From Polytrichum commune (lineage: Eukaryota > Streptophyta > Polytrichopsida > Polytrichales > Polytrichaceae): 64,000 bases of DNA. The notes beneath the pieces are model-generated. The model saw nothing but the letters and a program-made list of their open reading frames with translations, was not told the origin of the DNA and searched no databases. Below are positions 49,319 to 59,278 of the stretch, piece by piece. Within the stretch, counting starts at the first letter, position 1. Each line of letters starts with the position of its first letter. Where the stretch lies: assembly GCA_950295325.1 (NCBI GenBank), contig OX485803.1, positions 10,168,001 through 10,232,000 on the forward strand, in the 5' to 3' direction. The position numbers were made by a program, and so were the translations under genes.

Positions 49319-49602
49319 TGTAACATGGGCCACTATTGGTACATGTTGGACTAGAACTAAGATAACAATAGTCTAGAATGAGTTTAAAGTAAAAGCATAG
49401 AGTTTATTATAGTTGAACTTACTTTTACTTCAATTAAACTTAAGACAACCGGGGATGGTGGGTAGGTATATAAAATAGGCTCTTGTGCAAGAGTAAGAGT
49501 TTTTTATTTTTTATTTTTTATTTTAATAAATTTGTATCTTACCTCGTTGTTGGGTGGTTCATGCCAAAGAAAATTCCAACAAGGAATTAGAGTTTCGTTA
49601 CA
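49319..49602 (+). repeat. 5' LTR of the chromovirus
   Basis: Begins TGTAACATGGGCCACTATTG and ends TTACA (284 bp). Contains the TATA-like GGTATATAAAATAGG near 49465. The first 185 bp match the 3' LTR at 57522 with roughly 16 differences by eye count. Confidence 0.9.
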
Positions 49603-49605
49603 TTT

Positions 49606-49618
49606 TGGTATCAGAGCC
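49606..49618 (+). promoter_or_regulatory. Primer binding site, initiator tRNA-Met
   Basis: TGGTATCAGAGCC, the standard plant retrotransposon primer site complementary to the 3' end of initiator tRNA-Met, three bases after the LTR. Confidence 0.92.
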
Positions 49619-49639
49619 GATTTTTGTTTCAAGAGGAAG

Positions 49640-49855
49640 ATGGCATCTCTTAAGATGAATGTTTCAGTAACTCCAGAGATGGAGAATACGTCAGGGAATA
49701 GTATCACTATTCAAAACCTTATACTAGAGATGGGGGGATTGAAAAGGGCCATGGAGCGCATTGAGGTGAAGATGGCGATGTTGGAAGCCAACATAGTAAA
49801 AGAGCCAATGAAGTGCAAACTGTCAGCCCCAAACCCCCACCTTTATGCGTCGTAA
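49640..49855 (+). pseudogene. Chromovirus gag, N-terminal piece
   Basis: From the ATG at 49640 (MASLKMNVSVTPEMENTSGN) a frame runs 72 codons through a helical stretch (NLILEMGGLKRAMERIEVKM) and stops at 49855. The rest of gag resumes only at about 52788, so the gene is split by inserted DNA. Confidence 0.6.
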
Positions 49856-52787
49856 TCCAGGTGAGAGTTCAAGGCTAACATGCTCGTGAATGATAGCTTG
49901 TACCAGTGAACCGCCATCCTTGGCACCCAATAATAAATCTTAACAATCCACTTTTATTATTATTATTTCAACATGTCCACAAACCCAAGAGTATTTATGA
50001 GTACTTTTGTGTTCTTCGGCCCACATCCTAAGCCTAACCCATTACCCTAATTCCTAATATAATATCTAAACTAAACTAATTGCTATTTCCCATCCTCCTT
50101 CTCTTAACCCCCAACTACTAATAGGTTACTCCCTGGACCAGTCCACTTTGAGGTCCCTCGGCAGTCCAGCTCAACCCCTCACCCTACTGCCTACTGTCCT
50201 CCTCCCTTAACCCTTATTGTTGCCTGGCCGTATGCCTCCCCTGGTCTCGGCACCCTTGAAGTGAGCCCAGCTGTGGCAAACCCTGGTCCCTCAGTCCTTC
50301 AACTCACTAGGACCTCTGTCCTAGCACAATGAGTTTCATACTGCCCTGTTCTTAGTCGCTGCCTCGATGTTATCCTCGAAGCTAGCTTCCTTCTCGCTCC
50401 AGTCTACCTTCCTTGCTTTTGATTCAAAATTGGGCTGAGATCGCCGCTTCTCATACTGAGGAGGTGATTACTCCAGCTCCCGCTACAGGACCGAAAATGA
50501 ATTGTCGTCGTGGGTTTGAGCAAGAGTTGCGGCCAGCATCCATGCATGCGCCATCATTCCCGCAGCCAAGTGTCGGCTAGGCAGCTTCGACCCCTACAAT
50601 CCAACTCGAATCAAGCTGAAGTCGCTGCCTCCTTCTCTTCGGCTGGCTGCTACCTCAAATTCGAGAAACGCCCGCAACTGATTCAGCTCGCCTCACATTC
50701 TCCCAATCTCTGACATATTCAAGGCAGCAACACACCTCCCTTCCCGGTACATCTTGGGCGACACAAAACAAAGTTCGTATATGGATCCCTTTTTGAGGTT
50801 CGGTTCGAGCCCAGGCAACCTCCTTCAATCCCCCGGAAGCCTGCATCATTTTCAGCTCACATCTCGCCACCTCCCTCTCATTGACGACAACCCACAAATC
50901 TCAATTCGGCTGCATCACCCCTCTGCCAAATTCGGCCATAATGCCGGTTCACTCTCTCCCTCAACGAATGCTTTACCCTGCTCCTTGCCCGTGACGGCCT
51001 CAAGTCGAGAATCTTTACCTACATCCAGCAGCCTTCCCACACCAGAACCTCGCCTCCCTGTTGCCTCTGTCGCGGTAATCCAAGAGCCTCCTCCAGCAGG
51101 GCTTCGCCCCTGCCCCTCCCAACTGTGTTCTCCTGTTCCCATCCACACCTCCGAGAGAGAGAAGACCAACGCCTCCAACCGTTTCCTCCCCGATCCAGAG
51201 TCCGGGAAAAACTAGGTGTGCAGTGCACCCCCCCTTAAACGAACACCCATCAGTCCCAATTTAAACGGTCTCCTTGCCTTACTTCGGCCACTAAGCCTCT
51301 ACCTATTAAGTCATTCAACTCCTTCACTTTAACTAAGCCCATTTTAAACACCAGATTCACTCGTGACACTAAACTTACACACAAACTCCACCCCTAGCTC
51401 AATCTCAAACCCAAACCAAAGTCCACACTCTTTTTATGTATTTTGTTTGCATGATTAACCTGAAAACCCCGAATTTGTTGGAGAACAAGGGTTAAGAGCA
51501 ACTGTGGGCATCCTCTTGGGCTCTATGAGGCCAAACCCACCACCCTTAAGCGTCCTAGTCCGGGTATGGGTTTGAGAATCACATGTCTTATGTCGAGAAT
51601 CGTAGAAACATGAAATTCAACTTCAACTCTCCACCAATGCACTAGTCGTGCTAGTCTTTATTAACTTCTTCCAAGAGTTCACAAGCACCCTTCCTCCTAC
51701 TCACCCCTTAGAGCGTGTTCCACTCTCCATGTGAGAGTGACTAGCTCACTACTCCTCCTTTTTAATGATTTTCATTTATTTTAAAACTTTCTTAGCTTCA
51801 CACTTTGCTTGAGACAATGATGCCTCGATACCACTAGTATCGTGTATGGTTACTCCCTTAGCCGACTCAAGCTCCCAAGTCATAGTCTTTGCCACACATG
51901 CCCTTGCCGATATTCCTCTTGAGCTTTTGGTCTTAGCAAAACTTTCATTTGTTGAATCCATGAATTAATGGCCAACTCCTCAGCTTGATAGCAACCCCGC
52001 ACTTGATGCCCGCTCCGCAACTTAGTGTCAACTTCACGTTTAATGTCAACCCCGTAGCTTAGCACCAACTTTGTATCTTAATGCCACCATGTAGCCACAC
52101 ACTTAACCAACAATCTAAGGTAGGGTGTAGCTTGAACTAACCAAAGACTAATTAACTGGGAGGCTAATTAGGCTAGTAGGCACTAATTAACTAATAAACC
52201 CAGCTCTTAGCTGCGGCTACTTCTAACTAAATAAACCCAGCTCCTTCATAAACCCAGCTCCTTACTTCTAACTAAATAAATCCAGCTTCTTCATAAGCCC
52301 AGCTCCCTACTTCTAACTAAATAAACCCAGCTCCTTACTTCTAACTAAATAAATCCAGCTTCTTCATAAGCCCAGCTCCCTACTTCTAACTAAATAAACC
52401 CAGCTCCTTCATAAGCCCAGCTCCCTACTTCTAACTAAATAAACCCAGCTCCTTACTTCTAATTAAATAAACTCAACTCCTTCATAAACCCAACTCCTTA
52501 GCTGCGGCTACTTCTAACTAAGCTTCTCCACCCTCAACCACAAAAACCAGAAAATGAACACAAGAGAGCTTCTCCAAGGCCTCCCCCTAATTCACCTACC
52601 TAATTCCACTAATCCCACACTCCTCTAATAAAAATACTCCCTAATGTCACTAAGCTTCTAATTCACCACACAAAATGGCTTAAGGCCTAAACACAAATCC
52701 ACACCAAGCCTCACTCTTTTTATACTTTTGATTGTTTTAACAACACTCCAAATGCAATTCTAAGTAGATCCTAAACATAAAACAAAT
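49856..52787 (-). mobile_element. Foreign sequence inserted in gag, including LTR-type repeat copy B
   Basis: The right half (about 51.36-52.75 kb) is, on the minus strand, homologous to copy A. It has GTATAAAAAGAGTGAGGCTT (about 52705-52725), a segment coding for RGISARACVAKTMTWELES, and about 60 bp around CCCGGACTAGGACGCTTAAG (about 51550-51570). A second ATAAAAAGAGTG block near 51430 suggests the other LTR. The left half (49.86-51.2 kb) is C-rich, with overlapping open frames on both strands that match nothing I know. I could not find a target duplication, so more than one insertion may be stacked here. Confidence 0.5.
52190..52510. repeat. Minisatellite CTAACTAAATAAACCCAGCT
   Basis: Units built from CTTCTAACTAAATAAACCCA, GCTCCTTCATAAGCCCAGCT and CCCTACTTCTAACTAAAT, repeated about seven times with block lengths near 30 and 46 bp. 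It occupies the place in copy B that the GGCCGAAGCC minisatellite occupies in copy A. Confidence 0.85.
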
Positions 52788-53636
52788 ATGAGCACTCATT
52801 TTGGGCTCATAGGCTCACACAAACCTTCAAATCCGGAGAAATTCAAAGAAGGAGGGCGTGTGCGCATCCAGGCTTGGTTGGATGTGATGGATAACTACCT
52901 ACATGCCGGTAACACCTCTCCTGACTTTTGGGTTGATATCGCACAAACCTATCTTGAGGCTAGAGTTGTGCAAAATTGGCAAAATACGATAAAAATTTAA
53001 GAGAAAGGGGGCAAAAATTATAAAGAGTGGGTGTATTTCAAAGAGGTGCTTACAAAGGCCTATGAGAATATGAGCCCCGAGCAAGTTGCCCGTACCAAAC
53101 TTAGTAAGTTATCTTAACATTCGTTGGTTGAAAGTTATGCCAATGAGTTTCAAAACTTATGTGCAAAAATTGTTACTCTACCCATGAGTGTTGGTGATAA
53201 GATTCACCATTCTATTGATGGATTGAAGTCATAAATAAGATTAAAGGTAGTGGTGGGCCTATTCAATGATGCCCAACCTTGGGAGGATTTTCATAAGCTA
53301 GTTACCTATGCCGTTTCTGTAGATTTTAATTTCCAACAAGTTAAGTATGGGTTGGGGATTGCATCTACTAAGAACGGTGAGAAAAAAAACTCTCTCTATA
53401 GGAGTAGGTGGTCCATTCAAGAATCAAAAGTAATCTACCATGAAGTTCACTAATGGTAGAGAGATTGACTACAAAATAGTTGCAGCCTTAAAGAAAGAAG
53501 GCAAATGCTACTTTTGTGAAGAAAAGGGCCATAGGACTAATACTTGCCCTAAGAAGTGTAATTCCACTATTAAGAAAGCGGAAAAGGATTTTTGGACCCT
53601 TAGCAGAAAGATTGTGGGCAATCTATTGAGGTAAAA
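52788..53636 (+). pseudogene. Chromovirus gag, main part with CCHC zinc knuckle
   Basis: The frame contains RIQAWLDVMDNYLHAGN and, after stops at about 52998, 53116 and 53232, the conserved segments ESYANEFQNLCAKIVTLPMS and LVTYAVSVDFNFQQ. A zinc knuckle CYFCEEKGHRTNTC (about 53508-53550) fits C-X2-C-X4-H-X4-C. Stops and a frame change make it non-functional. Confidence 0.75.
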
Positions 53637-53931
53637 ATGAGATTAAGATTAGAATTTTTGGATTATCTTGTTCAAATTTTACAGTCTAGGATAGGCAATT
53701 CATTTAACCAATTTTTTTTAATCTTTGAAGTTGATTAGATACACTTTTTAGTAAAGATTCCAAGGTTTTTGGTCATTTTTAACATATTCCAGAAACCTAG
53801 CCAAGTAAAAGCTAAAAGAAAAAATCCCTTTGAGACTAGTGCTTGCTTTTTAATGGAAAAGAAAAAAAGTCAAGGCCACAATAGATTATTGTCAAGATTT
53901 TTAATTATTACATGAGTGTAAACACACTTAT

Positions 53932-54537
53932 GTGGATGCTTTGGGATTGACAAAAAGAGTCATATTGCAACTGTATTGTGATCCATCTCAACCTGTACTC
54001 TTGAATTCTATTTCGACTAACGGTCCATCTATGCAATTTTTAGGGAAAGTCTCTGGAATAGATGGGCATATCTTAGTAGATATTGCTGCTACTCATTGTT
54101 ATTTGAATTCATCATATGTCAAACGTATCGGTTTGCATGTGAAAAAAAATAATGGTAAAATGGTATTGGGAAATGGATTGGAAGTTGAAATGGAGGGGAC
54201 CACCAATGTGCATGTGAAAATTCAACAATACCAATCTCAAGTCTTTTGTTTGGTTATCAAATTAAGTGATGGTTTTGACTTAATTTTGAGAAATAATTGG
54301 TTGAATAAGCATAGAGCCCACGTTGATTATGATTCTAAAACTTGTATTTTGCACAAGGGCAATAAAAAAGTTACAATTCAAAGTGTGATAACAAGCAAGA
54401 AGAAGTCCATGCCTCAAGGCAACATGTTATTATCTTTGCAATTCAAGAGAGCTGGAAAAAAAGGTTGTACTCCTTTACTCGTTCGTTTGAAAAATATACA
54501 TATTAAAGAACCATCTTCAAGGTTGAAAAATAACTAA
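53932..54537 (+). pseudogene. Chromovirus protease region
   Basis: A 200-residue open stretch with the retropepsin-like region GIDGHILVDIAATHCYLNSS. The catalytic D-(S/T)-G is changed to D-I-A, so activity is unlikely. Later segments FDLILRNNWLNKHRAHVDYD match the end of plant gypsy proteases, with the usual LG-W changed to LR-NW. Confidence 0.7.
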
Positions 54538-54639
54538 GTAGGGTCTTTGGTAAAGGAATGTGAAGATATATTTCAGCCCATACATGCAAGGCTTCCACCA
54601 TAGAGAGATGGCCCATACTATATCATTAGAAGAAGGTCA

Positions 54640-55800
54640 TAAACCACCTTTTTGACTTATTTATAGACTCAATCCTTTGAGGATTGAAAAGCCAAAAGAC
54701 AAATTACATAATATATCCACAAAGGATGGATAGAACCAAGTTCTTTACCTTATGGATCACCAATCTTATTTGTCAAGAAGAAAGATGGTGGATTAAGAAT
54801 GATGATAGATTATAGATCTTTGAATAAACTAACCATAAAGAATTGATATCCATTGCGAAGAATTGATGAACTATTTGATTAATTGGTCGGATCTCATGTG
54901 TTTAGTTCATTAGATTTGACTCAGGGTTATTATCAAATTCAAATTTTAAAAGAAGATGTACATAAGACTGCATTTAGAATATTTTTTAGCCATTATCAAT
55001 TCAAAGTTTTGAATTTTGGAATGACTAGTGCATCTGTAACTTTTCAAGGAGTGATGAATATAATTTTTCAAGAACACTTGAAAAAAATTGTTTTGGTACA
55101 TCTTGATGATATTTTGGTGTTTTCAAAGACACAAGAAGAGCACTTTGAACATTTATGAAAAATATTCGAAATACTACGCGAGAACAAATTATATGCTAAA
55201 TTGACTAAGTGTCGTTTTGTAAAGAATGAGTTAGAGTACCTTGGTCATATGGTGGGTAAGGATGGAATTAAGGTTGACCCTCAAAAGATTGATACGGTGA
55301 CTAGATGGGCAATTGCATTCATTCTTAAGTCTAAGTAATTATTTCCGTTTGACAAGAAAAGATGAAAAGTATATTTGGACTGATCAATGTCAAGAGTTTT
55401 TTGAAGGGGTTAAGTATGCGTTAACTCATGTGCATATTTTGAGTTTACCAATATTTGGCGAAAGATTTGAAGTCGTATGTGATGTTTCATTGTTGGGTAT
55501 AGGGGCAGTTCTTTTACAGAATAATAGGTCAATTGTGTTTGAAAGCCGCAATCTTACACCTGCTAAAAGAAATAATACCACATGTTAACAAGAATTAACA
55601 GTCGTTGTGCATGTCTTACGAACATGGCGTTGTTATTTAGAAGGTTCAAAATGCGTAGTGATTACAAATCATAATCCATTAACCTATCTAAAATCACAAC
55701 AAAATTTGTCAAGGCGTCAGGCTGGATGGTTAGAGTATTTGGAGCAAACATTTCATTATCGATTAGAGTATCATCTCGGAAAAAGCAACGTTGCCGATTT
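54640..55800 (+). pseudogene. Chromovirus reverse transcriptase and RNase H
   Basis: RT motifs run through the stretch: [35 protein letters not shown], then VHLDDILVFSKTQEEH where the catalytic Y/F-x-D-D is LDD. LTKCRFVKNELEYLGHMVGK follows. RNase H begins near 55420 with FEVVCDVSLLGIGAVLLQN. In-frame stops at about 54844 (AATTGATAT), 54880 (GATTAATTG) and 55156 interrupt it. The first and third fit CGA to TGA and the second fits CAA to TAA. Confidence 0.85.
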
Positions 55801-56079
55801 ATTAAGCATCAACCCATTAGATGAAAAACGTGTTACATTAGCCTTACTCACAAGAAACCCTATAAATCATAGCTTCCAACCAGTGGTGGCCGACCCTGAG
55901 AGGAGTGCTCCCATGGAGATAACCAACACTAGAAAGAGTCCCCATGGGTTCGACAATAAATTCTTTAAGAAGATCATTGTAGGGTATGTCTTAAACACAT
56001 GGTTTAAGGACTTGGTTAATTTAGCAAAATTGGTCTCTAAAAATATTATTCGGTGATGACAAGATGCAATTGTGGTACC

Positions 56080-57370
56080 CGATGTGGGTCCCTTTGTAAA
56101 GATATACTCTTTGAATGTCATGATGTTTTTTATAGTGGACATATGGGTATTATGAAGACCTTGAAACAAGTTGAGACCAATTTTTAGTGCCCAAAATTGA
56201 GAGATGACGTCAAGACTTATGTGAATACATGTGATGTATGTCAACGTAGTAAAGCCTCTACTACAAAGATGGTAAAATTATTGCAATCCTTAGAAATTCC
56301 TAAAAGGAAATGAAATTGTGTTAGCCTTCATTTTATCACTAGACTAACTCCCACATAACAAGGACATTATGCAATATTGGTGTGTGTGGATAAACTGAGC
56401 AAAATGGTTCATTTTATACCCACAATGACCACAATTACTGCAAAAGAAACATTAAGATTATTTATAGATTTTGTGTATAAGCATCATGGTCTTCCTAGAA
56501 AACTAGTTAATGATCAAGATACTAGATTTATTAGTCGGTTTTGGGTTGCACTATGTAATGTTTTGGGCACAAAACAAGCTATGTATATAGTTTTTCATCC
56601 TCAAACAAATGGGTAGACGGAGAGAGTTAATAGGATTCTAGAAGATATGCTAAGGCATTATGTTAGCCAAATCAAGATGATTGGGATATTTATTTATCCT
56701 TGGTTGAATTTGCATACAATAATGCTTGGCAAAAATCAATTCAAACCACTTCTTTTATGTTGAATCATGATCAACATCCCTTGACACCTTTGAATATTGG
56801 AATTAGTAGGTGACATGTCCATGCTGCAAAGGACTTAGTGCAATCGATGTCTGGTATTATGGAAGAGGCTAAGAAGCATTTGCTAGCAATACAAAATAGA
56901 CAAAAGTCCTATGTTGATACAAAGAAACGTGAAATTTCTTTTGATGTTGGAACTCAAGTGTTGTTGAGTACATCTAACATTAAGTTAAAGATGTCAGGAG
57001 CAAGGAAATTGCTACCTAGATGGATTGGTCCTTTTAAGGTATTAAAAAAGGTGGGAAAAATGGCTTACAAATTAGAATTGCAAGAGACATTGAAAATACA
57101 TGATGTATTTCATATCTCACTTCTAAAGTCATACAAGACTTCTGGCAAAGTACAACCTTCGCCACCACCAATCCTAGAAGATGATGAATTGTCGTTCGAT
57201 GTTGAACGCGTTCTTACATATGAGGTAAGAGATAGTTGCACGAGGCCTCATAAATTTTACCTCATTAAGTGACTTGGATATGGACTTGAACATTATTCTT
57301 GGGAGCCAAAAAAGAATTTGAGTTCAGAAGTGCTCAAAGAATATTGGGACACCATGGCACATTCATAAGA
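56080..57370 (+). pseudogene. Chromovirus integrase with chromodomain
   Basis: The zinc-binding HHCC part ends CDVCQRSKAS (about 56230). The catalytic core includes VCVDKLSKMVHFIPTMT and KLVNDQDTRFISRFW. TERVNRILEDMLRHY follows a TAG that replaces the Gln of the usual GQTERVN. The C-terminal part has WIGPFKVLKKVGKMAYKLEL and FDVERVLTYEVRDSC, then FYLIK-stop-LGYG, a chromodomain whose conserved Trp codon is now TGA, then SWEPKKNL. The chromodomain type directs insertion to heterochromatin in related elements. Confidence 0.85.
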
Positions 57371-57521
57371 ATGGCTAACACAAAATAAAGGTGTTGAGAG
57401 TGCTAGTGTGTCCAACAAGATCAATAGAAGAAGCAATCATAAACGAAAGCTAGCTGATGGCTTGGGAGTTTAGGATAGTATACCATTTCAGCAGAGACGC
57501 TCAAAGTTAAATGGGGAGGAG

Positions 57522-57710
57522 TGTAACATGGACCACTATTGGTACATGTTGGACTATAACTAAGATAACGGTAGTCTAGAATGAGTTTAAAGAAAAAGCA
57601 TAGAGTTCATTATAGTTGAACTTGCTTTTACTTCAAATAAACTTAAGACAACCGGGCATAGTGGGGAGGTATATAAAAAGAGCTCTTGCGCAAGAATAAG
57701 GGTCTCTTTA
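57522..57710 (+). repeat. 3' LTR of the chromovirus, interrupted
   Basis: Starts TGTAACATGGACCACTATTG right after the purine tract. Only the first 189 bp are in the window, because the CACTA element begins at 57711. The last three bases TTA are the likely 3-bp target duplication. The rest of the LTR should lie beyond the window. Confidence 0.85.
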
Positions 57711-57724
57711 CACTATAAGAAAAT

Positions 57725-58190
57725 CCTATTTTTTGTGACGTCAAAAAAAACGGGAGTGCGCGTTCACTTTGACATGGAGGTTCTTCTCTTGGACGTCACC
57801 TAAAATCCGTCATGTCAGACAGGAGAAAAACGCGTCGTGGACATGCGAAAACATGGGGAATTTCAGCACGTTTTTATGTGACATCACATAAAACATGGTG
57901 TTCCATAGTGTCCGCGTGAAGACACGTGGACGCCACCGGCATGCCACGCAAGCATGTTTTTTGCGGGCAGTGCCACGTCGGCACGCTTTTTTTTCCGCCC
58001 CTTCGGTGACGTGGATGGCCTCGTGGACCCTCTTGAGATGACGTGGAATGCGATTAAAAACTGACGTGGCATTCGCTGTTGCTGACGTGGACATTGCATT
58101 ACGTGGCGATGTGTGCTGTTACCGACGTCCTCTGCGACACGAAAATGTCACATGAGACATTTTCCTCGACGTATGCATGTATTTTTTGGG
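57725..58190. repeat. CACTA subterminal repeat region
   Basis: Ten or so copies of GACGTGG, TGACGTC, CACGTGGAC or ACGTCGGC in both orientations over about 450 bp. In En/Spm such short subterminal motifs bind TnpA and bring the ends together. That role is inferred. Confidence 0.7.
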
Positions 58191-59278
58191 TGTTTTCGGG
58201 GTGACTTTTAGTTTTCTTGGACATCCTTTTTGATAGTGGGATGTTATGTGTGACATCAAATGGGGCATTACAAATTATGAGGATGTCCTCTGGCCAAAAC
58301 CACAGCTTGTTTGGGAGTGATGATGCCGTTTTCAAGCTTAGCCCGCCTTGACGTGGCTGATTGCCTCAAATTCTCAAACACATTACTGACATCAAGTTGT
58401 TTGGCTATTAGCAGGACCAAATGTCAGATGCACGTCACTTATGCCATCTACGAGAACAAACACCGACGTCAACTGTTCCACCAGACAGTCGGAACAGACA
58501 CAAAGAACGCGTGGAACAAATGTACACCAATGCTTTCCAATTCCGTAAATGCAACATTTTCATTGATACAACATATTGCAACCAAGAGGCTGCATTTACA
58601 CATCAATCGCTAGTTGCCCAAAAACTTAAACATTGTCCATGATCGAGGCATCCATGTCTATAGTCGCGAGTCTACACCTCCACGACTAAGTGGATAATTC
58701 ATGAGCACTCGAATGGAGAGCCGCGTCGTTATTGAGAACGTCCACTCATTTCTTCTTTTGTGTCTGTGCCTTCGTACTAGTCCCCACCTGCCCCATTCCA
58801 CCACCATTCACAAAACCGCATGAATTATATTAGTGGTCATCCGAACATGAAATGGACTCACACGAACGACGTGACTATATTCGAGTGCTCCACACTCCTC
58901 CTGCAATCATGCAAGCAATGTAGGCATGCAAACACTAGTTCCCTCACCTTCGCAAGATTTTGGGGAGGTTTAGGCAAACCAACCGCTTTTGGTGCACATA
59001 GTTTGGCCATTGAGGATTTCGCTTGTTCGCTTCTACCCGCACGGCGGGGTCGGCCACCTGACTCCTCCGGTACGGGCACCTCATCATGTAATAGCATTCC
59101 GCATTAGTACTCGGAGGTTTCAAATTATGGTCGTTCTGTTCTGCGATAATTCAAATTGTCAAGGCAAACGTCCAGCCTAATGTACATGTTGACATCCTCA
59201 ATGACACCACGAAGAACATGCCAGACAAATACATGAAGGTATAATTTTTAAACGACGATGAGAGGGTTTCCAGTATGT
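58191..59278. other. CACTA interior without recognised coding sequence
   Basis: Overlapping short frames on both strands and no domain. Probably the 3' flank of the TnpA-like gene. ACGTC/GACGT words are still frequent. Confidence 0.4.

Larger units (their letters stand above)
49319..57710 (+). mobile_element. Ty3/gypsy chromovirus, decayed, with nested insertions
   Basis: In order: 5' LTR (49319-49602), initiator-tRNA-Met primer site, gag (split), protease, reverse transcriptase, RNase H, integrase with a C-terminal chromodomain, purine tract AAATGGGGAGGAG (about 57509-57521), 3' LTR (from 57522, cut by the CACTA element at 57711). Domain order PR-RT-RH-IN-chromodomain defines a chromovirus. 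The LTRs are about nine-tenths identical by eye. All polyprotein parts have in-frame stops, so it is inactive. The gag is interrupted by foreign sequence (49856-52787). Confidence 0.9.

Noticed and set aside
50754-51215. A 153-residue plus-strand open frame and overlapping minus frames at 50915-51228
   Set aside because: C-rich composition gives long frames on several strands and phases. No domain, and the region is inserted DNA inside gag.
52190-52510. CRISPR-like array
   Set aside because: Units are contiguous with no unique spacers, in a plant genome. It is a minisatellite.
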